Below, piece after piece: positions 8,606-18,052 of a stretch of DNA of 44,505 nucleotides (position 1 is its first letter; every line of letters starts with the position of its first letter). The DNA comes from an uncultured Opitutaceae bacterium (lineage in GTDB: Bacteria > Verrucomicrobiota > Verrucomicrobiia > Opitutales > Opitutaceae), in the NCBI GenBank assembly GCA_903919205.1, contig CAIXHE010000016.1, forward strand, positions 1 to 44,505. Direction: 5' to 3'. Under the pieces are notes generated by a model. The model saw only the letters and a list, made by a program, of their open reading frames with translations, did not search any database and was not told the origin of the DNA. The translations under genes were made by a program, and so were the position numbers.

Positions 8606-9757
8606 ATGGGCGCCCTCCAGGAGGACCTGCGAAACCGCCTGCGCGCGCTCGGGTTCGACGAGGTGCGCTTCGCCTCGGTCCATCCCGCGCAGCCGGCCTC
8701 GGGCCTGCGGGAATGGCTGGACGGGGGCCTCCACGCGGACATGGACTGGATGGAGCGCACGGCCGACAAGCGCCTCGATCCCGGGAAGGTCCTGGCCGGT
8801 GCGCGCTCGATCGTGATCCTCGGGGTCAACTATGGTCCCTCGCTCGGCACGCCCCCGGGCCCCGCCTGGGCGCGCTACAGCCTCTACGCTGACTACCACG
8901 ACACGATGAAGGCCGCCCTCGAGTCCGCAGGGAGGCTCCTCGAGGAGCTCTGCGGCAGCGCGCCGGGGGACCACCGCTACTACGTGGACACGGGGCCCGT
9001 CCTGGAGCGGGCCTGGGCGGCCCGCGCCGGCGTGGGCTTCATCGGCAAGAACGCGATGCTCATCTCCCGGACGCATGGCAACTGGCTCTTCCTCGCGGCG
9101 GTGCTGACGCGGCTCGAGTTCGAGGCGGATCCCCCGGTGCGCCGCTCGGGAGAGAGCGGGGCCGTGGGGCTGCTCTGCGGGAAGTGCTCGCGCTGCATCG
9201 ACGCCTGCCCGACCCAGGCCTTCCCGAGGCCCGGGGTCGTCGATGCGCGCCGCTGCGTCTCCTACCAGACGATCGAGAACAAGGGGGTCATCCCCGCCGA
9301 GCTGCGCGCGGGCATCGGCTCCAGGGTCTACGGCTGCGACACCTGCCTCGATGTCTGTCCCTGGAACCGCTTCGCGCGGGAGGGTCGCCGCATGATCCTC
9401 TCCGCGCGGCAGGACCTCGCCGCGCTCGGCCTCAGGGAACTCCTCGAGCTCACCCCCGAGCGCTTCGCCGAGGTCTTCAGGGGAACGGCGGTCAAGCGGA
9501 TCAAGCTGCGCGGGCTCCTGCGAAACGCCTGCGTCGTGGCCGGAAACTCGGGAGACCGCTCGCTCCTCGGGCCGCTCCTCAGGCTCGCCTCGCATCCGCA
9601 GCCGCTCGTGCGCGCGCACGCGGTGTGGGCGGTGCGCAGGCTCGGCGGGGAGTCGCAGCTCGGGGCTGCGCGCGCCGCCGAGGGCGACCCCGAGGTCCTG
9701 GCCGAGTACACCCGCGCCGAGCCGGCCGACGGCCGGGTCAGCGACGCACCAGCTTGA
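8606..9757 (+). CDS. queG: Epoxyqueuosine reductase
   Basis: QueG reduces epoxyqueuosine to queuosine in the wobble base of GUN tRNAs, using cobalamin and two 4Fe-4S clusters. In 383 residues I see YYVDTGPVLERAWAARAG (Asp128 as the likely proton donor), GFIGKN, then the ferredoxin-like cysteines C191, C194, C197, C201 and, in YGCDTCLDVCPWN, C244, C247 and C251. Cys217 lies between them. The C-terminal about 80 residues are HEAT-like helices that would grip the tRNA. A GGA a few bases upstream supports the ATG at 8606. Its last 20 bases overlap the end of the convergent rhomboid gene. Confidence 0.95.
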   Translation: MGALQEDLRNRLRALGFDEVRFASVHPAQPASGLREWLDGGLHADMDWMERTADKRLDPGKVLAGARSIVILGVNYGPSLGTPPGPAWARYSLYADYHDTMKAALESAGRLLEELCGSAPGDHRYYVDTGPVLERAWAARAGVGFIGKNAMLISRTHGNWLFLAAVLTRLEFEADPPVRRSGESGAVGLLCGKCSRCIDACPTQAFPRPGVVDARRCVSYQTIENKGVIPAELRAGIGSRVYGCDTCLDVCPWNRFAREGRRMILSARQDLAALGLRELLELTPERFAEVFRGTAVKRIKLRGLLRNACVVAGNSGDRSLLGPLLRLASHPQPLVRAHAVWAVRRLGGESQLGAARAAEGDPEVLAEYTRAEPADGRVSDAPA

Positions 9758-10886
9758 GCGAGGCCAGCTTGGCGCCGGACTCGGCTTCGAGCCGCTTGAA
9801 CGCGGCGAGCTCGGCTGGGTCCGAGGAGCGCACGGCCGCGAGCAGGTGCTGGTAGGCCTCGAGCCGAAGGGAGAGGCAGGCGAGAAGCACCTCGCGGTTC
9901 TGCTCGCTGCGCCGTCCGGGCTTGAGGTGGAGCGCCCGCAGCCTGCCCTGCATCTCGGTGTAGATCGGAAGGGCTTGCGTCTCGATCAGGCTTTCGAGCA
10001 CGCCGGGCTTGGCCCGTCCCGCCTCCCAGTCCGCGAGGGCGGGGGAGAGCGAGGCCACGAGGGCGGTCTCCCGGGTCGCCGGGTCGTGGATCGCGTCCGC
10101 GAGGGCCGTCTCGTCCGCCACCGAGTAGTCGTAGCGGGGAAAGGCGAGGACGCCGGCCGCGATCATCGCCCCGGCGGCGGCGAGTCCCGCGGCGAGCCGC
10201 CGGGGATAGAGGAGCGCCCGCTGCGAGGCCTCGGAGGGCGGCGCCGTCAGCCAGCCGAGGATGACCCCGGACACGAGGCCGCCCACGTGGGCGCCGTTGT
10301 CGATCCCGCTGCGCACCTGCCCGAACACGAGGTTGTAGGCCGCGAAGGTGAGGGTGCTTCGCATCATCGGGGCGAACACCGCCTTGGGGAACGCGTGGTG
10401 CTCGCGCAGCATGTAGCCGAGCAGGGCGCCGTAGACGCCGAAGATGGCGCCCGAGGCCCCGGCGCTCCAGATCTTGTCCCCGTGCCAGATCCCGCTCACG
10501 AGCCCCCCCGCGAGGCCGCTCGCGAGGTACGTGAGCACGTACAGGGCCCGGCCCTGGAGCCGCTCCAGCACCTCGCCCGCCTGGTAGAGGGCCCACATGT
10601 TGAGCACGAGGTGGAGGATCCCGTAGTGCATGAACATGCTGGTCAGCAGGCGCCACCACTGCCCGTCGCCGGTAGCGGCCGCGTTGTTGGCGCCGTAGAG
10701 GATGTACGGCGTCATGTCCTTGGTCTCGAACCAGCCGGAGCCGAGGAAGGCGGCCATGAACACGTAGACCCCGACGTTGGCGGCGATCAGCACCCGCGTG
10801 GCCGAGAAGAGACCCACCTGGGGCGCGCGCAGCAGGTGGAGGCCCGGGTAATACTCGGGCTCGGGCGTCACGGGATCGGGGCTCAT
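9738..10886 (-). CDS. Rhomboid family intramembrane serine protease
   Basis: A 382-residue membrane protease that should cleave transmembrane substrates within the bilayer. The catalytic Ser145 lies in GASGAIFG and the paired His200 in NGAHVGGLVSG; the supporting His/Asn pattern HYGILHLVLNMW is present at 87-98. About six TM helices occupy residues 28-250. After the last one, a soluble mostly helical tail of about 130 residues (from DYSVADETALADA) is not part of the usual rhomboid core. The gene stands alone on the minus strand, 13 bases from the end of the Ldh2-family gene upstream, so the two could be co-transcribed. Confidence 0.92.
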   Translation of the reverse strand: MSPDPVTPEPEYYPGLHLLRAPQVGLFSATRVLIAANVGVYVFMAAFLGSGWFETKDMTPYILYGANNAAATGDGQWWRLLTSMFMHYGILHLVLNMWALYQAGEVLERLQGRALYVLTYLASGLAGGLVSGIWHGDKIWSAGASGAIFGVYGALLGYMLREHHAFPKAVFAPMMRSTLTFAAYNLVFGQVRSGIDNGAHVGGLVSGVILGWLTAPPSEASQRALLYPRRLAAGLAAAGAMIAAGVLAFPRYDYSVADETALADAIHDPATRETALVASLSPALADWEAGRAKPGVLESLIETQALPIYTEMQGRLRALHLKPGRRSEQNREVLLACLSLRLEAYQHLLAAVRSSDPAELAAFKRLEAESGAKLASLKLVRR

Positions 10887-10899
10887 CCGCGCGGGCTCC

Positions 10900-11997
10900 C
10901 TAGTGGGTCACCGTCGGCAGGGACGACGCCGACCAGGTCGGCAGCCCGGCCTCCCGGGACAGGTCCCCGAGGGCCTCGATCTCGGCCGCCGTGAAGAGGA
11001 GGCCGCCGGCCTCGGAGGACCTGCGGGCCCACTGCGCCTCGACCTGGCCGGGGAGCAGGCTGTGCTCGTTGCCGTGCCCGAGGATGTCCTCGATCACGGC
11101 CTTCACGTTGGAGGCCTGACTGCGGCCGCGCGCGAAGGCGCCTCCGCTCACGGCCTCGGGGTGGATCACCTGGAAGAAGAACGTGCAGGCGTGCTTGTCC
11201 TCGGGGTCGCTGTCCCAGCGGCTGCGCAGGGTGGGCAGCGAGCCGCCGATCAGCGCGCCGACGAGCTCGTTGATGAGCGACAGCCCGTAGCCCTTGTGGG
11301 CGCCGAAGGGCAGGAGGGAGACGGCCTTCTCGGGGTCGGTCGTGGGCGCCCCTTCGCCGTCCACGGCCGCCATCGGGGGCAGCGGGCGGCCCTCGCGGCG
11401 CAGCTGCTGCACGCGGCCCATCGCCACCACCGAGGTCGCCCAGTCGACCACCACCGGGAATCCGACGGCCTGCGTCGTCGGGAATCCCCAGGAGTGGGGG
11501 TTGGTGCCGAGGGTGGGGAAGCGGCCCCCGAAGGGCACGACCTCGGCGAGCGCGGCGGTGCAGTTCGTGTAGGCGATGTAGCCGCGCCGGGCGGCGTCCA
11601 TCACGTAGCCCCCGCCCCAGAGATAGTGGAAGGCGTTGTCGACGCTCACCGTGCCGACCCCGTAGCGCTCGGCGAGCGCGATCGCCTCGTCCATGGCCCG
11701 GTAGGCGGTCGGCTGCCCGAGCTTGCGGTGCGCGTTCCAGACGCGGGCCGCCTCGAACCGCCCCGGCACGACCTCGATCTGCGCCCCGGGCACGCAGCCC
11801 CGGGAGCCCGAGCCGAAGAGGTGGTCGAGGTGCAGGGCCTTGATCGCGTTGTGGGTGCGGATCCCGTGGCGGGTCGCCTCGGCGCAGAGGCGAGCGCCGT
11901 CGGCGGCCTCGTCGGGCAGGTAGCCGCGCCGGCGGTAGACGGCCTCGACCAGCGCATTGTGGGCGGCCTCGGGGACGATGTGGTAGGTTTCGGTCAT
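10900..11997 (-). CDS. Ldh2/MDH2-family NAD(P)-dependent 2-oxoacid dehydrogenase
   Basis: This 365-residue cytoplasmic enzyme belongs to the malate/L-lactate dehydrogenase family that includes 2,3-diketogulonate reductase (DlgD), ureidoglycolate dehydrogenase and sulfolactate dehydrogenase. The N-terminal active-site region EATRHGIRTHN matches the family SHG-x-x block, TNPHSWGFP is the cofactor-side loop and PFGAHKGYGLSLINELV is the typical Lys/Gly motif. It is divergent from the hexuronate operon with 78 bases between the starts, suggesting shared control and a role in sugar-acid metabolism. The exact substrate cannot be read from sequence; a diketo- or deoxy-sugar acid is a reasonable guess. 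Confidence 0.85.
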   Translation of the reverse strand: MTETYHIVPEAAHNALVEAVYRRRGYLPDEAADGARLCAEATRHGIRTHNAIKALHLDHLFGSGSRGCVPGAQIEVVPGRFEAARVWNAHRKLGQPTAYRAMDEAIALAERYGVGTVSVDNAFHYLWGGGYVMDAARRGYIAYTNCTAALAEVVPFGGRFPTLGTNPHSWGFPTTQAVGFPVVVDWATSVVAMGRVQQLRREGRPLPPMAAVDGEGAPTTDPEKAVSLLPFGAHKGYGLSLINELVGALIGGSLPTLRSRWDSDPEDKHACTFFFQVIHPEAVSGGAFARGRSQASNVKAVIEDILGHGNEHSLLPGQVEAQWARRSSEAGGLLFTAAEIEALGDLSREAGLPTWSASSLPTVTH

Positions 11998-12075
11998 GCG
12001 GGGCCGCGCCGGGCGCGCGTCTCCAGTTCGTTTTCAGTGGAAAGTTAGCGGCGCATTGGCAAGTTCTTTACTCGC
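11998..12075. promoter_or_regulatory. Divergent promoter region of the hexuronate locus
   Basis: This 78-base spacer lies between the leftward dehydrogenase and the rightward transporter operon. It is AT-richer than its surroundings and contains a small dyad TTTC-AGTG-GAAA at 12032-12043, a possible operator. No regulator gene is adjacent in the window. Confidence 0.4.
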
Positions 12076-13611
12076 TTGAACGTACGGCCCCCGTCACCCC
12101 CGAGCGCAGGGCGCTACCGCTGGCGCATCCTGGCCCTGCTGTTTTTCGCGACCACGATCAACTACATGGACCGGAGCATCCTCGGCGTGCTGGCGCCGAC
12201 GCTGCAGTACCGCGTGTTCCACTGGTCGGACGCCGACTACGCCACGATCAACATCGCCTTCAAGAGCGCCTACGCGATCGGCCTGGTCTCCATGGGCGCC
12301 GTCATCGACCGGGTCGGCACCCGGCTCGGCTACGCCCTCTCGGTGGCCGTGTGGAGCCTGTTCGGGATGCTCCACGCGCTCGTGCGGCCGGCCTTCAGCC
12401 TGCTCGGCTTCAGCCTGGCGCGCTTCGGCCTCGGTCTCGGCGAGTCGGGCAACTTCCCGGCGTCCATCAAGACCACGGCCGAGTGGTTCCCGAGAAGCGA
12501 GCGGGCGCTGGCGACCGGCATCTCCAACTCGGGCGCCAACGTGGGCGCCATCCTGGCGCCGCTTGTCGTCCCGCTCTTTGTCCACGCCGACGGCACCCAC
12601 TGGCAGTTCGCGTTCCTGACGACGGGGGTCTTCAGCGTGGCCTGGATCGTCGCCTGGCTCTGCATCTACCGAGCGCCCTCGGCGGCGGCGGGCATCGGCG
12701 CCGCGGAGGTGGCCCACATCCACTCGGACTCGCCCTCCGAGGCGGCGGGATCACGCGTGCGCTGGGGCCGCGTCGTCGGCGTGCGCCAGACGTGGGCCTT
12801 CTCGCTCGCCAAGGTGACCGACGCCGTCTGGTGGTTCTACCTCTTCTGGGGCGGCAAGTACCTCTACGACCGCTACGGGCTCGACATCAAGGGTCTCGCG
12901 CTCCCGCTGGTCGTGATCTACGTCGTCTCGGACCTGGGAAGCATCGCCGGCGGCTGGTTCTCCTCGTCGCTGATCCAGCGGGGATGGAAGGTGAGCCGTG
13001 CGCGCTTCGCGGCGCTCCTTGCGAGCGCCCTGTGCTCGGTGCCCGTCGTCCTCGTGACCCAGGTGCCGACCCGCTTCAACGCCGACCGCGCCTTCTACGA
13101 GAGGCTGGGGGCGCCGGCATCCGGGGTGCCGCAGGCCGACCAGCGCGCGCTCCGCTCACTCGAGGGGGGCAGCTACGGCTCGGCGCGGGAGTTCACGGTG
13201 GCGGCCGCCTCCGCCGTGGGGGCGGACGAGGAGCGCCGCATCGAGCGGGCGCTGATCGAGAGCGCGCGCAGCGACGCCCTCTACTGGATCGCGGTGGGGC
13301 TGATCGCGCTTGCGGCCGCGGGCCACCAGGGCTGGTCGGCCAACCTCTACACCTTCGTGTCGGACGTGTTCCCCAAGGCGGCCGTCGGCTCCGTGATCGG
13401 CTTCGGGGGGATGTGCGGGGCCCTGGCGGGCCTCCTCGCCGACTGGAGCCTCGGGCACGTGCTTTCCACTAGCGGTCCGCGGGGTTATCTCTTTGCATTC
13501 CTGATCGCCGGGACGGCCTACCTCTTCTTTCTCGGCGTCCTCCGCCTCCTCGCAAAAGACATGACGCCGCTCGATGAACACCTTAACCCCGTGACCCCGG
13601 CCTCCCCATGA
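12076..13611 (+). CDS. Hexuronate transporter, MFS anion:cation symporter family
   Basis: The 511-residue protein is an MFS permease of the ACS family that includes ExuT, expected to bring galacturonate and glucuronate into the cell by H+ symport. TM1 carries the family signature [42 protein letters not shown] and [14 protein letters not shown] are the other ACS signatures. An extra segment of about 70 residues (about 330-410), between TM8 and TM9, is charged and probably periplasmic or cytoplasmic. The start is a TTG. The stop overlaps the next start as ATGA, and the downstream genes are all of hexuronate catabolism, which supports the substrate. Confidence 0.88.
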   Translation: MNVRPPSPPSAGRYRWRILALLFFATTINYMDRSILGVLAPTLQYRVFHWSDADYATINIAFKSAYAIGLVSMGAVIDRVGTRLGYALSVAVWSLFGMLHALVRPAFSLLGFSLARFGLGLGESGNFPASIKTTAEWFPRSERALATGISNSGANVGAILAPLVVPLFVHADGTHWQFAFLTTGVFSVAWIVAWLCIYRAPSAAAGIGAAEVAHIHSDSPSEAAGSRVRWGRVVGVRQTWAFSLAKVTDAVWWFYLFWGGKYLYDRYGLDIKGLALPLVVIYVVSDLGSIAGGWFSSSLIQRGWKVSRARFAALLASALCSVPVVLVTQVPTRFNADRAFYERLGAPASGVPQADQRALRSLEGGSYGSAREFTVAAASAVGADEERRIERALIESARSDALYWIAVGLIALAAAGHQGWSANLYTFVSDVFPKAAVGSVIGFGGMCGALAGLLADWSLGHVLSTSGPRGYLFAFLIAGTAYLFFLGVLRLLAKDMTPLDEHLNPVTPASP

Positions 13612-14393
13612 GCACCGAGCCCTTCCTCTCCAGCCTGTTCGGACTCGGGGGCCGGGTCGCCGTCGTGGTGGGCGGCACCGGCGAGCTCTGCGGGGCGATG
13701 GCCGAGGGCCTCGCCGGGGCGGGCGCCGAGGTGGTGCTCGTCGGGCGCAGCGCCGAGAAGGCCGAGCGCAGGATCGCCGCGATCACGGCCAAGGGCGGTC
13801 GCGCCTGGTTCCAGCCCGCCGAAGCCACGCGCCGCGCCGACCTAGAGGCCGTGCTCGCCGCGGTCCTCGAGCGATCGGGCCGGCTCGACATCGTCGTCAA
13901 CGGCGCCGGCACCAACTCGGCCACGCCTTTCCTTGAGATCACCGAGGAGGAGTTCTCGCGCATCGTGGACGTGAACCTGCTGAGCGTGTTCCTGGGCTGC
14001 CAGGTGCTGGGCGGACACCTGGTCCGGGCGGGCAAGGGTGGCGCGGTCCTCAACCTGGGCTCGCTCTCGGGCCTCTCGCCCCTCTCGCGGGTCTTCACCT
14101 ACTCGGCGACCAAGGCCGGCGTGCACAACCTCTCCTCCAACCTCGCTCGCGAGTGGGCCCCCCACCGGGTGCGGGTGAACACGCTGGTGCCCGGGTTCTT
14201 CCCGGCGGAGCAGAACCGCCGGGTGCTGAGCCCCGACCGGGTCGCCAGCATCCTGCGCCACACGCCCTCGGGGCGCTTCGGCCTGCCCGCCGAGCTCGTG
14301 GGGGCGACGCTCCTGCTGGCCGGTGACGCCGGCAGCTTCATCACCGGCAGCGAGCTCGTGGTCGACGGCGGCTTCCATGCGATGAGCATCTAG
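13608..14393 (+). CDS. SDR-type D-fructuronate (mannonate) oxidoreductase, UxuB-like
   Basis: A 261-residue short-chain dehydrogenase. The cofactor loop [18 protein letters not shown] is the Gly-rich motif, NGAGTNSA is the structural NNAG equivalent, and the catalytic Ser, Tyr and Lys are in LNLGSLSG and YSATKAG. Context suggests reduction of D-fructuronate to D-mannonate, the step done in Bacillus by the SDR protein UxuB rather than by the long-chain enzyme of E. coli. It is coupled by ATGA overlap to the transporter and lies 13 bases before the epimerase gene. Another hydroxyacid-sugar oxidoreductase activity is possible. Confidence 0.85.
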   Translation: MSTEPFLSSLFGLGGRVAVVVGGTGELCGAMAEGLAGAGAEVVLVGRSAEKAERRIAAITAKGGRAWFQPAEATRRADLEAVLAAVLERSGRLDIVVNGAGTNSATPFLEITEEEFSRIVDVNLLSVFLGCQVLGGHLVRAGKGGAVLNLGSLSGLSPLSRVFTYSATKAGVHNLSSNLAREWAPHRVRVNTLVPGFFPAEQNRRVLSPDRVASILRHTPSGRFGLPAELVGATLLLAGDAGSFITGSELVVDGGFHAMSI

Positions 14394-14406
14394 GCGCGCG
14401 CCGCGG

Positions 14407-16236
14407 ATGAAGCCGATCAACCGGTTCCTTCTCGAGAACGGACAGGACCTTGCGCGCAACCCCTGCGTGAGCCCGGACTTCTGCCTCGACTGGGGCTCGC
14501 TCGGGGCCCGCCTGCTCGCGGGCTCTGGGGTCGTGCACCACGCGAAGTCGTCCTTCGGCACGGCGGGGTGCGCCTGGAGCCTGGCCGAGGACCCCGGGAC
14601 CGGGGACGCGGCCTGGGTCGTGGCCCACGAGGGCCCGCCCCCGGCTCTGGACGAGGGGATCCGCCTCGGGCCGGGCACCCGCGCCTATCCCGCGACCTGG
14701 GAGAACCTGCTCCGGCTGAAGGACCTCGTGCAGGCGCACGACCCGGCCTCGACCCTCTTCCCGACGGCCGGGGGGGCGCTCGGCCGGAGCACGCTCGGCA
14801 TCGGGGCGCGCTTCACGACCCTGCACTGGCCCGCCGTCGAGTGGGCGATGAGCGCCCTCGACCTCGGGCTGACGGCCAACCAGAACAGCATCCCGCGCGA
14901 GCTCGTGTACGACGTCGACGCGATGCTCGCCGGTCGCCTGGAGAGCGTGCCGTTCCCGTTCATCGGCGCCCGGGTGCCCGAGGGACACCAGGGCCAGAGC
15001 GTGGAGGGGATGAGCCACGGATGCGTGCTCTCGAAGCTGAGGACGGGTTTCCACCGACGGCGGATCGCCTGGAGCTTCAACGCCGACCACCAGCCGATCG
15101 GGGGCGCCTTCGACGCGCGCGAGGAGGCGCTCGTGCGCGGCTGCGTGCTCGCGAGCTACATCACGTTCGACCTCTCGCCGGAGCTCTCGCTCGGGCGGCC
15201 CGCGTCCCCGGGCGAGCTCGACCCGGCCCTCGTCTCCGCCGTGCGCGCGCGCTTGGTGGCGGCGGGCGTCGCGGTGGAGCCCGGCGCCTTCGCGTCGCTC
15301 CTGTGCGCGGTTTACCCGGCCCTGCGCAAGATGCAGCGGCGGGACCGCCTCTACCGCGAGGCCCGCGAGGCCCGCTTCTCGACGGCGGTCGGCCGTCGCT
15401 ACCTGCGCGAGCTCTCGATCGACGAGCTGCCCGGGATCACGCCCCCAGAGACCACCGCCGCCATGCTCGCCCTCTGCGAGGTGATGGGCATGCCGGTCGA
15501 CTTCGTGGCACCGGCCTTCGGCCTCCAGAAGAACACGCCCTACGCCGACAACGCGGAGCTCACCCGCATGATCGAGGCCCAGTGGCGGGTGGCCCGGCAG
15601 TTCGGCGTCGGCCTCGGCTTCCACTCGGGCTCGGGCAAGTCCGCCGAGAACTACCGCGCCATGGGGCGCGTGACCGGCGGCCGCCTGGAGATCAAGACAA
15701 GCGGGCGCTACACCTACGAGATGGGCCGCGCGCTGTCGCAGTCGGCGGACCCGGGCGACCGCGCGCTCTGGCTCGACTGGCACCGCTTCACGCTCGAGCT
15801 GGCCCTTCAGGGGGCCTTCAGCGCGGATCCCACCGAGAGGCGAATGGCGCGGAGCTTTGTCAGCGCCTCCCTCGACACGGCCGAGGAGGCCGTCTTCGCG
15901 TCGCCGGGGCTCTGCCGCGAGGCCCTGGAGGCGCTGCCCCCGTCCGCGGAGCACATGTTCTTCTTCGAGTACAACTTCCTGTTCGTCCTCGCCTCGGGCG
16001 GCCGGGCGGACAAGGCCTCCCTCGGCGACCACTCGCCGGCCGGCTACGCGCAGCGGGCCCGCTTCTACGCGATCAGCCCGCAGGCCCGCCTGCTCTACGC
16101 CAAGGCGGTCGCCGGCTACATCGTCTTCCTCGCCGAGCACACGGGGCTCGCCCCCGGGGCGCGGTGCGCCGCCGCGCGGACATTGCTTGCCCGGATCGGC
16201 TCCTACGACGAGCTTCTGGGGGAGATCTCCCGATGA
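14407..16236 (+). CDS. uxaE: UxaE-like tagaturonate/fructuronate epimerase
   Basis: This 609-residue protein resembles UxaE, which epimerises D-tagaturonate to D-fructuronate so that galacturonate can enter the glucuronate branch. Blocks that recall the family are LGIGARFTTLHWPAVEWAM and NADHQPIGG (putative metal ligands Asp-His). Near the middle is FHSGSGKSAENY, followed by GGRLEIKTSGRYTYE. It is about 100 residues longer than the Thermotoga enzyme as I remember it, with an insert after FNADHQ and a longer C-terminal helical part. It sits between the SDR gene and uxaC and overlaps uxaC by ATGA. No tagaturonate reductase (UxaB) is seen, consistent with the epimerase route. Confidence 0.75.
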   Translation: MKPINRFLLENGQDLARNPCVSPDFCLDWGSLGARLLAGSGVVHHAKSSFGTAGCAWSLAEDPGTGDAAWVVAHEGPPPALDEGIRLGPGTRAYPATWENLLRLKDLVQAHDPASTLFPTAGGALGRSTLGIGARFTTLHWPAVEWAMSALDLGLTANQNSIPRELVYDVDAMLAGRLESVPFPFIGARVPEGHQGQSVEGMSHGCVLSKLRTGFHRRRIAWSFNADHQPIGGAFDAREEALVRGCVLASYITFDLSPELSLGRPASPGELDPALVSAVRARLVAAGVAVEPGAFASLLCAVYPALRKMQRRDRLYREAREARFSTAVGRRYLRELSIDELPGITPPETTAAMLALCEVMGMPVDFVAPAFGLQKNTPYADNAELTRMIEAQWRVARQFGVGLGFHSGSGKSAENYRAMGRVTGGRLEIKTSGRYTYEMGRALSQSADPGDRALWLDWHRFTLELALQGAFSADPTERRMARSFVSASLDTAEEAVFASPGLCREALEALPPSAEHMFFFEYNFLFVLASGGRADKASLGDHSPAGYAQRARFYAISPQARLLYAKAVAGYIVFLAEHTGLAPGARCAAARTLLARIGSYDELLGEISR

Positions 16237-17654
16237 GGCCCTTCATCCACGACGACTTCCTGCTCCAGACGGCCGAGGCCCGGGACCTGTTCCGGGGGTT
16301 CGCGAAGGACGAGCCCATCTACGACTACCACTGCCACGTGTCGGCGCGGCAGATCGCGGACAACCACCAGTTCGCCAACCCGACCGAGATCTGGCTGGAC
16401 GGCGACCACTACAAGTGGCGCGCGATGCGCGCGAACGGGGTGGACGAGCGCTTCTGCACGGGCGACGCGAGCCCGCGAGAGAAGTTCGACGCCTGGGTGG
16501 CCACCGTGCCGTACACGCTCGGCAACCCCCTCTACCACTGGTCGCACCTCGAGATGGCGCGCTACTTCGGCAGCGACGCCCTGATCGGGCCCGCCAGCGG
16601 GCCCGAGCTCTGGAGGAGGGCCCAGGACCGGCTGCCCGAGACGCGCGTCCACGACATCCTGGCCGCGAACCGGGTGGCGGTCGTCTGCACGACCGACGAC
16701 CCGGCGGACCCGCTGGACGCCCACGAGCGCATACGCCGCTCGGGGCTGAGGACGCGCGTGTACCCCGCCTTCCGTCCGGACCGGGCGCTCGCGGTCGCGA
16801 ACCCCGCCGTGTTCAACCCCTGGCTCGAGCGCCTCGCGGCGGCGGCCGGCTCCCCGGTGCGCTCGTTCGGCGACATGCTCGGGGCGCTGCGGGCCCGCCA
16901 CGATGCCTTCCACGCCTTCGGCTGCCGGCTCTCGGACCACGGCCTTGAGACGGCGCTCTCGGAGCCCTGCACCCTGGAGCAGGCCCGCGCGACGTTCGAC
17001 GCCGCACGGTCGGGGCGCGCCGCCGGCCCCGAGGAGGCCGCTCGGTTCGGCTCGTACCTGATGCTCGAGTTCGGGCGCTGGGACGCCTCCCGCGGCTGGA
17101 CGAAGCAGCTCCACCTCGGGGCCCTGCGCAGCGCGAACTCGCGCCAGCTCGGCCGCCTCGGGCCCGACACGGGCTTCGACTCGATCGGCGACTTCCCGCA
17201 GGTCCGCTCGCTCGCTCGCTACCTGGACGCCCTCGACCGCACCGGGGAGCTGCCGAAGATGGTGCTCTACAACCTGAACCCCGCCGACAACTACGCCTTC
17301 GCCACGATGGCCGGCAACTTCCAGGAGGGCCCCGTCCCGTCCAGGATCCAGTTCGGCAGCGGCTGGTGGTTCCTCGACCAGAAGGAGGCGATGGAGTGGC
17401 AGCTCCACGCGCTCTCGAACCTGGGGCTCCTCAGCCGGTTTGTCGGCATGCTGACCGACTCGCGCAATTTCCTCTGCTACACGCGCCACGAGTACTTCAG
17501 GCGCGTGCTCTGCAACCTGCTGGGCGGCCAGATGCAGCGGGGCGAGATCCCGCAGGACCCCGAGCTTGTGGGCGGGCTCGTGCGGCGGGTCTGCTTCTCC
17601 AACGCCCGGGACTTCTTCGGCCTCGAGCTCGACCCCGCGTTCAGCCGGCGCTAG
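16233..17654 (+). CDS. uxaC: Glucuronate/galacturonate isomerase
   Basis: UxaC converts D-glucuronate to D-fructuronate and D-galacturonate to D-tagaturonate, the first cytoplasmic step of hexuronate use. The protein is 473 residues, normal for this amidohydrolase-fold family. The start RPFIHDDFLLQTAEARDL and the metal motif YDYHCHVSARQIADN near residues 30-45 are characteristic; LGNPLYHWSHLE and CTTDDPADPLDAH follow, and the C-terminal DSRNFLCYTRHEYFRRVLC is diagnostic. The ATG at 16233 overlaps the epimerase stop. The reading frame stays open far upstream, but that part lies over uxaE and is not coding. The stop shares CTAG with the convergent thioesterase gene. Confidence 0.96.
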   Translation: MRPFIHDDFLLQTAEARDLFRGFAKDEPIYDYHCHVSARQIADNHQFANPTEIWLDGDHYKWRAMRANGVDERFCTGDASPREKFDAWVATVPYTLGNPLYHWSHLEMARYFGSDALIGPASGPELWRRAQDRLPETRVHDILAANRVAVVCTTDDPADPLDAHERIRRSGLRTRVYPAFRPDRALAVANPAVFNPWLERLAAAAGSPVRSFGDMLGALRARHDAFHAFGCRLSDHGLETALSEPCTLEQARATFDAARSGRAAGPEEAARFGSYLMLEFGRWDASRGWTKQLHLGALRSANSRQLGRLGPDTGFDSIGDFPQVRSLARYLDALDRTGELPKMVLYNLNPADNYAFATMAGNFQEGPVPSRIQFGSGWWFLDQKEAMEWQLHALSNLGLLSRFVGMLTDSRNFLCYTRHEYFRRVLCNLLGGQMQRGEIPQDPELVGGLVRRVCFSNARDFFGLELDPAFSRR

Positions 17655-18052
17655 GCGAAGCGGCCGGCGATCAGCTCCGCGGCCCAGGCGGGCGGGCGCA
17701 CCGGGCGGCCCTCGCGGTCCACGAAGGCGTGCACGGACTGCCCGGTGGCCAGCAGCTCGTCGCCTCGCCGCACCTCGTACTCGAGGCGGATGCGCAGGAG
17801 CGGCTTCTCGCGCACCGTCGAGAGGATCTGGAGGGTGTCGTCGTAGAGGGCGGGCCGCAGGTACTTCGCGCTGATCTCGAGGACGGGCAGCCGGTAGCCC
17901 TCCTCCTCGAGCCGGCGGTAGGGCACGCCGATCTCCTTCAGGAGGGTGGTGCGTCCCACCTCGAACCACGGAAGGTAGTTGGCGTGGTAGACGATCCCCA
18001 TCATGTCCGTCTCGGCGTAGCGCACCGTGACCTCTGCCCGGGACTGGATCAT
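17651..18052 (-). CDS. YbgC/4HBT-type acyl-CoA thioesterase
   Basis: This 133-residue hot-dog-fold protein should hydrolyse acyl-CoA or acyl-ACP thioesters. The signature VRYAETDMMGIVYHANYLPWFEVGR holds the catalytic Asp of the 4-hydroxybenzoyl-CoA thioesterase/YbgC group. The ATG at 18052 overlaps the stop of the glycosyltransferase gene upstream as ATGA. The nearby ACP, dehydratase, ketosynthase and palmitoyltransferase genes make a part in acyl supply possible, although in many bacteria ybgC belongs to the Tol-Pal envelope locus, which is not seen here. Confidence 0.9.
   Translation of the reverse strand: MIQSRAEVTVRYAETDMMGIVYHANYLPWFEVGRTTLLKEIGVPYRRLEEEGYRLPVLEISAKYLRPALYDDTLQILSTVREKPLLRIRLEYEVRRGDELLATGQSVHAFVDREGRPVRPPAWAAELIAGRFA

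Noticed and set aside
14568-16232. Upstream extension of the uxaC reading frame
   Set aside because: The frame is open, but it lies over uxaE in another frame and reads as Arg/Pro/Gly-rich noise; UxaC begins at 16233 by family N-terminus and ATGA coupling.
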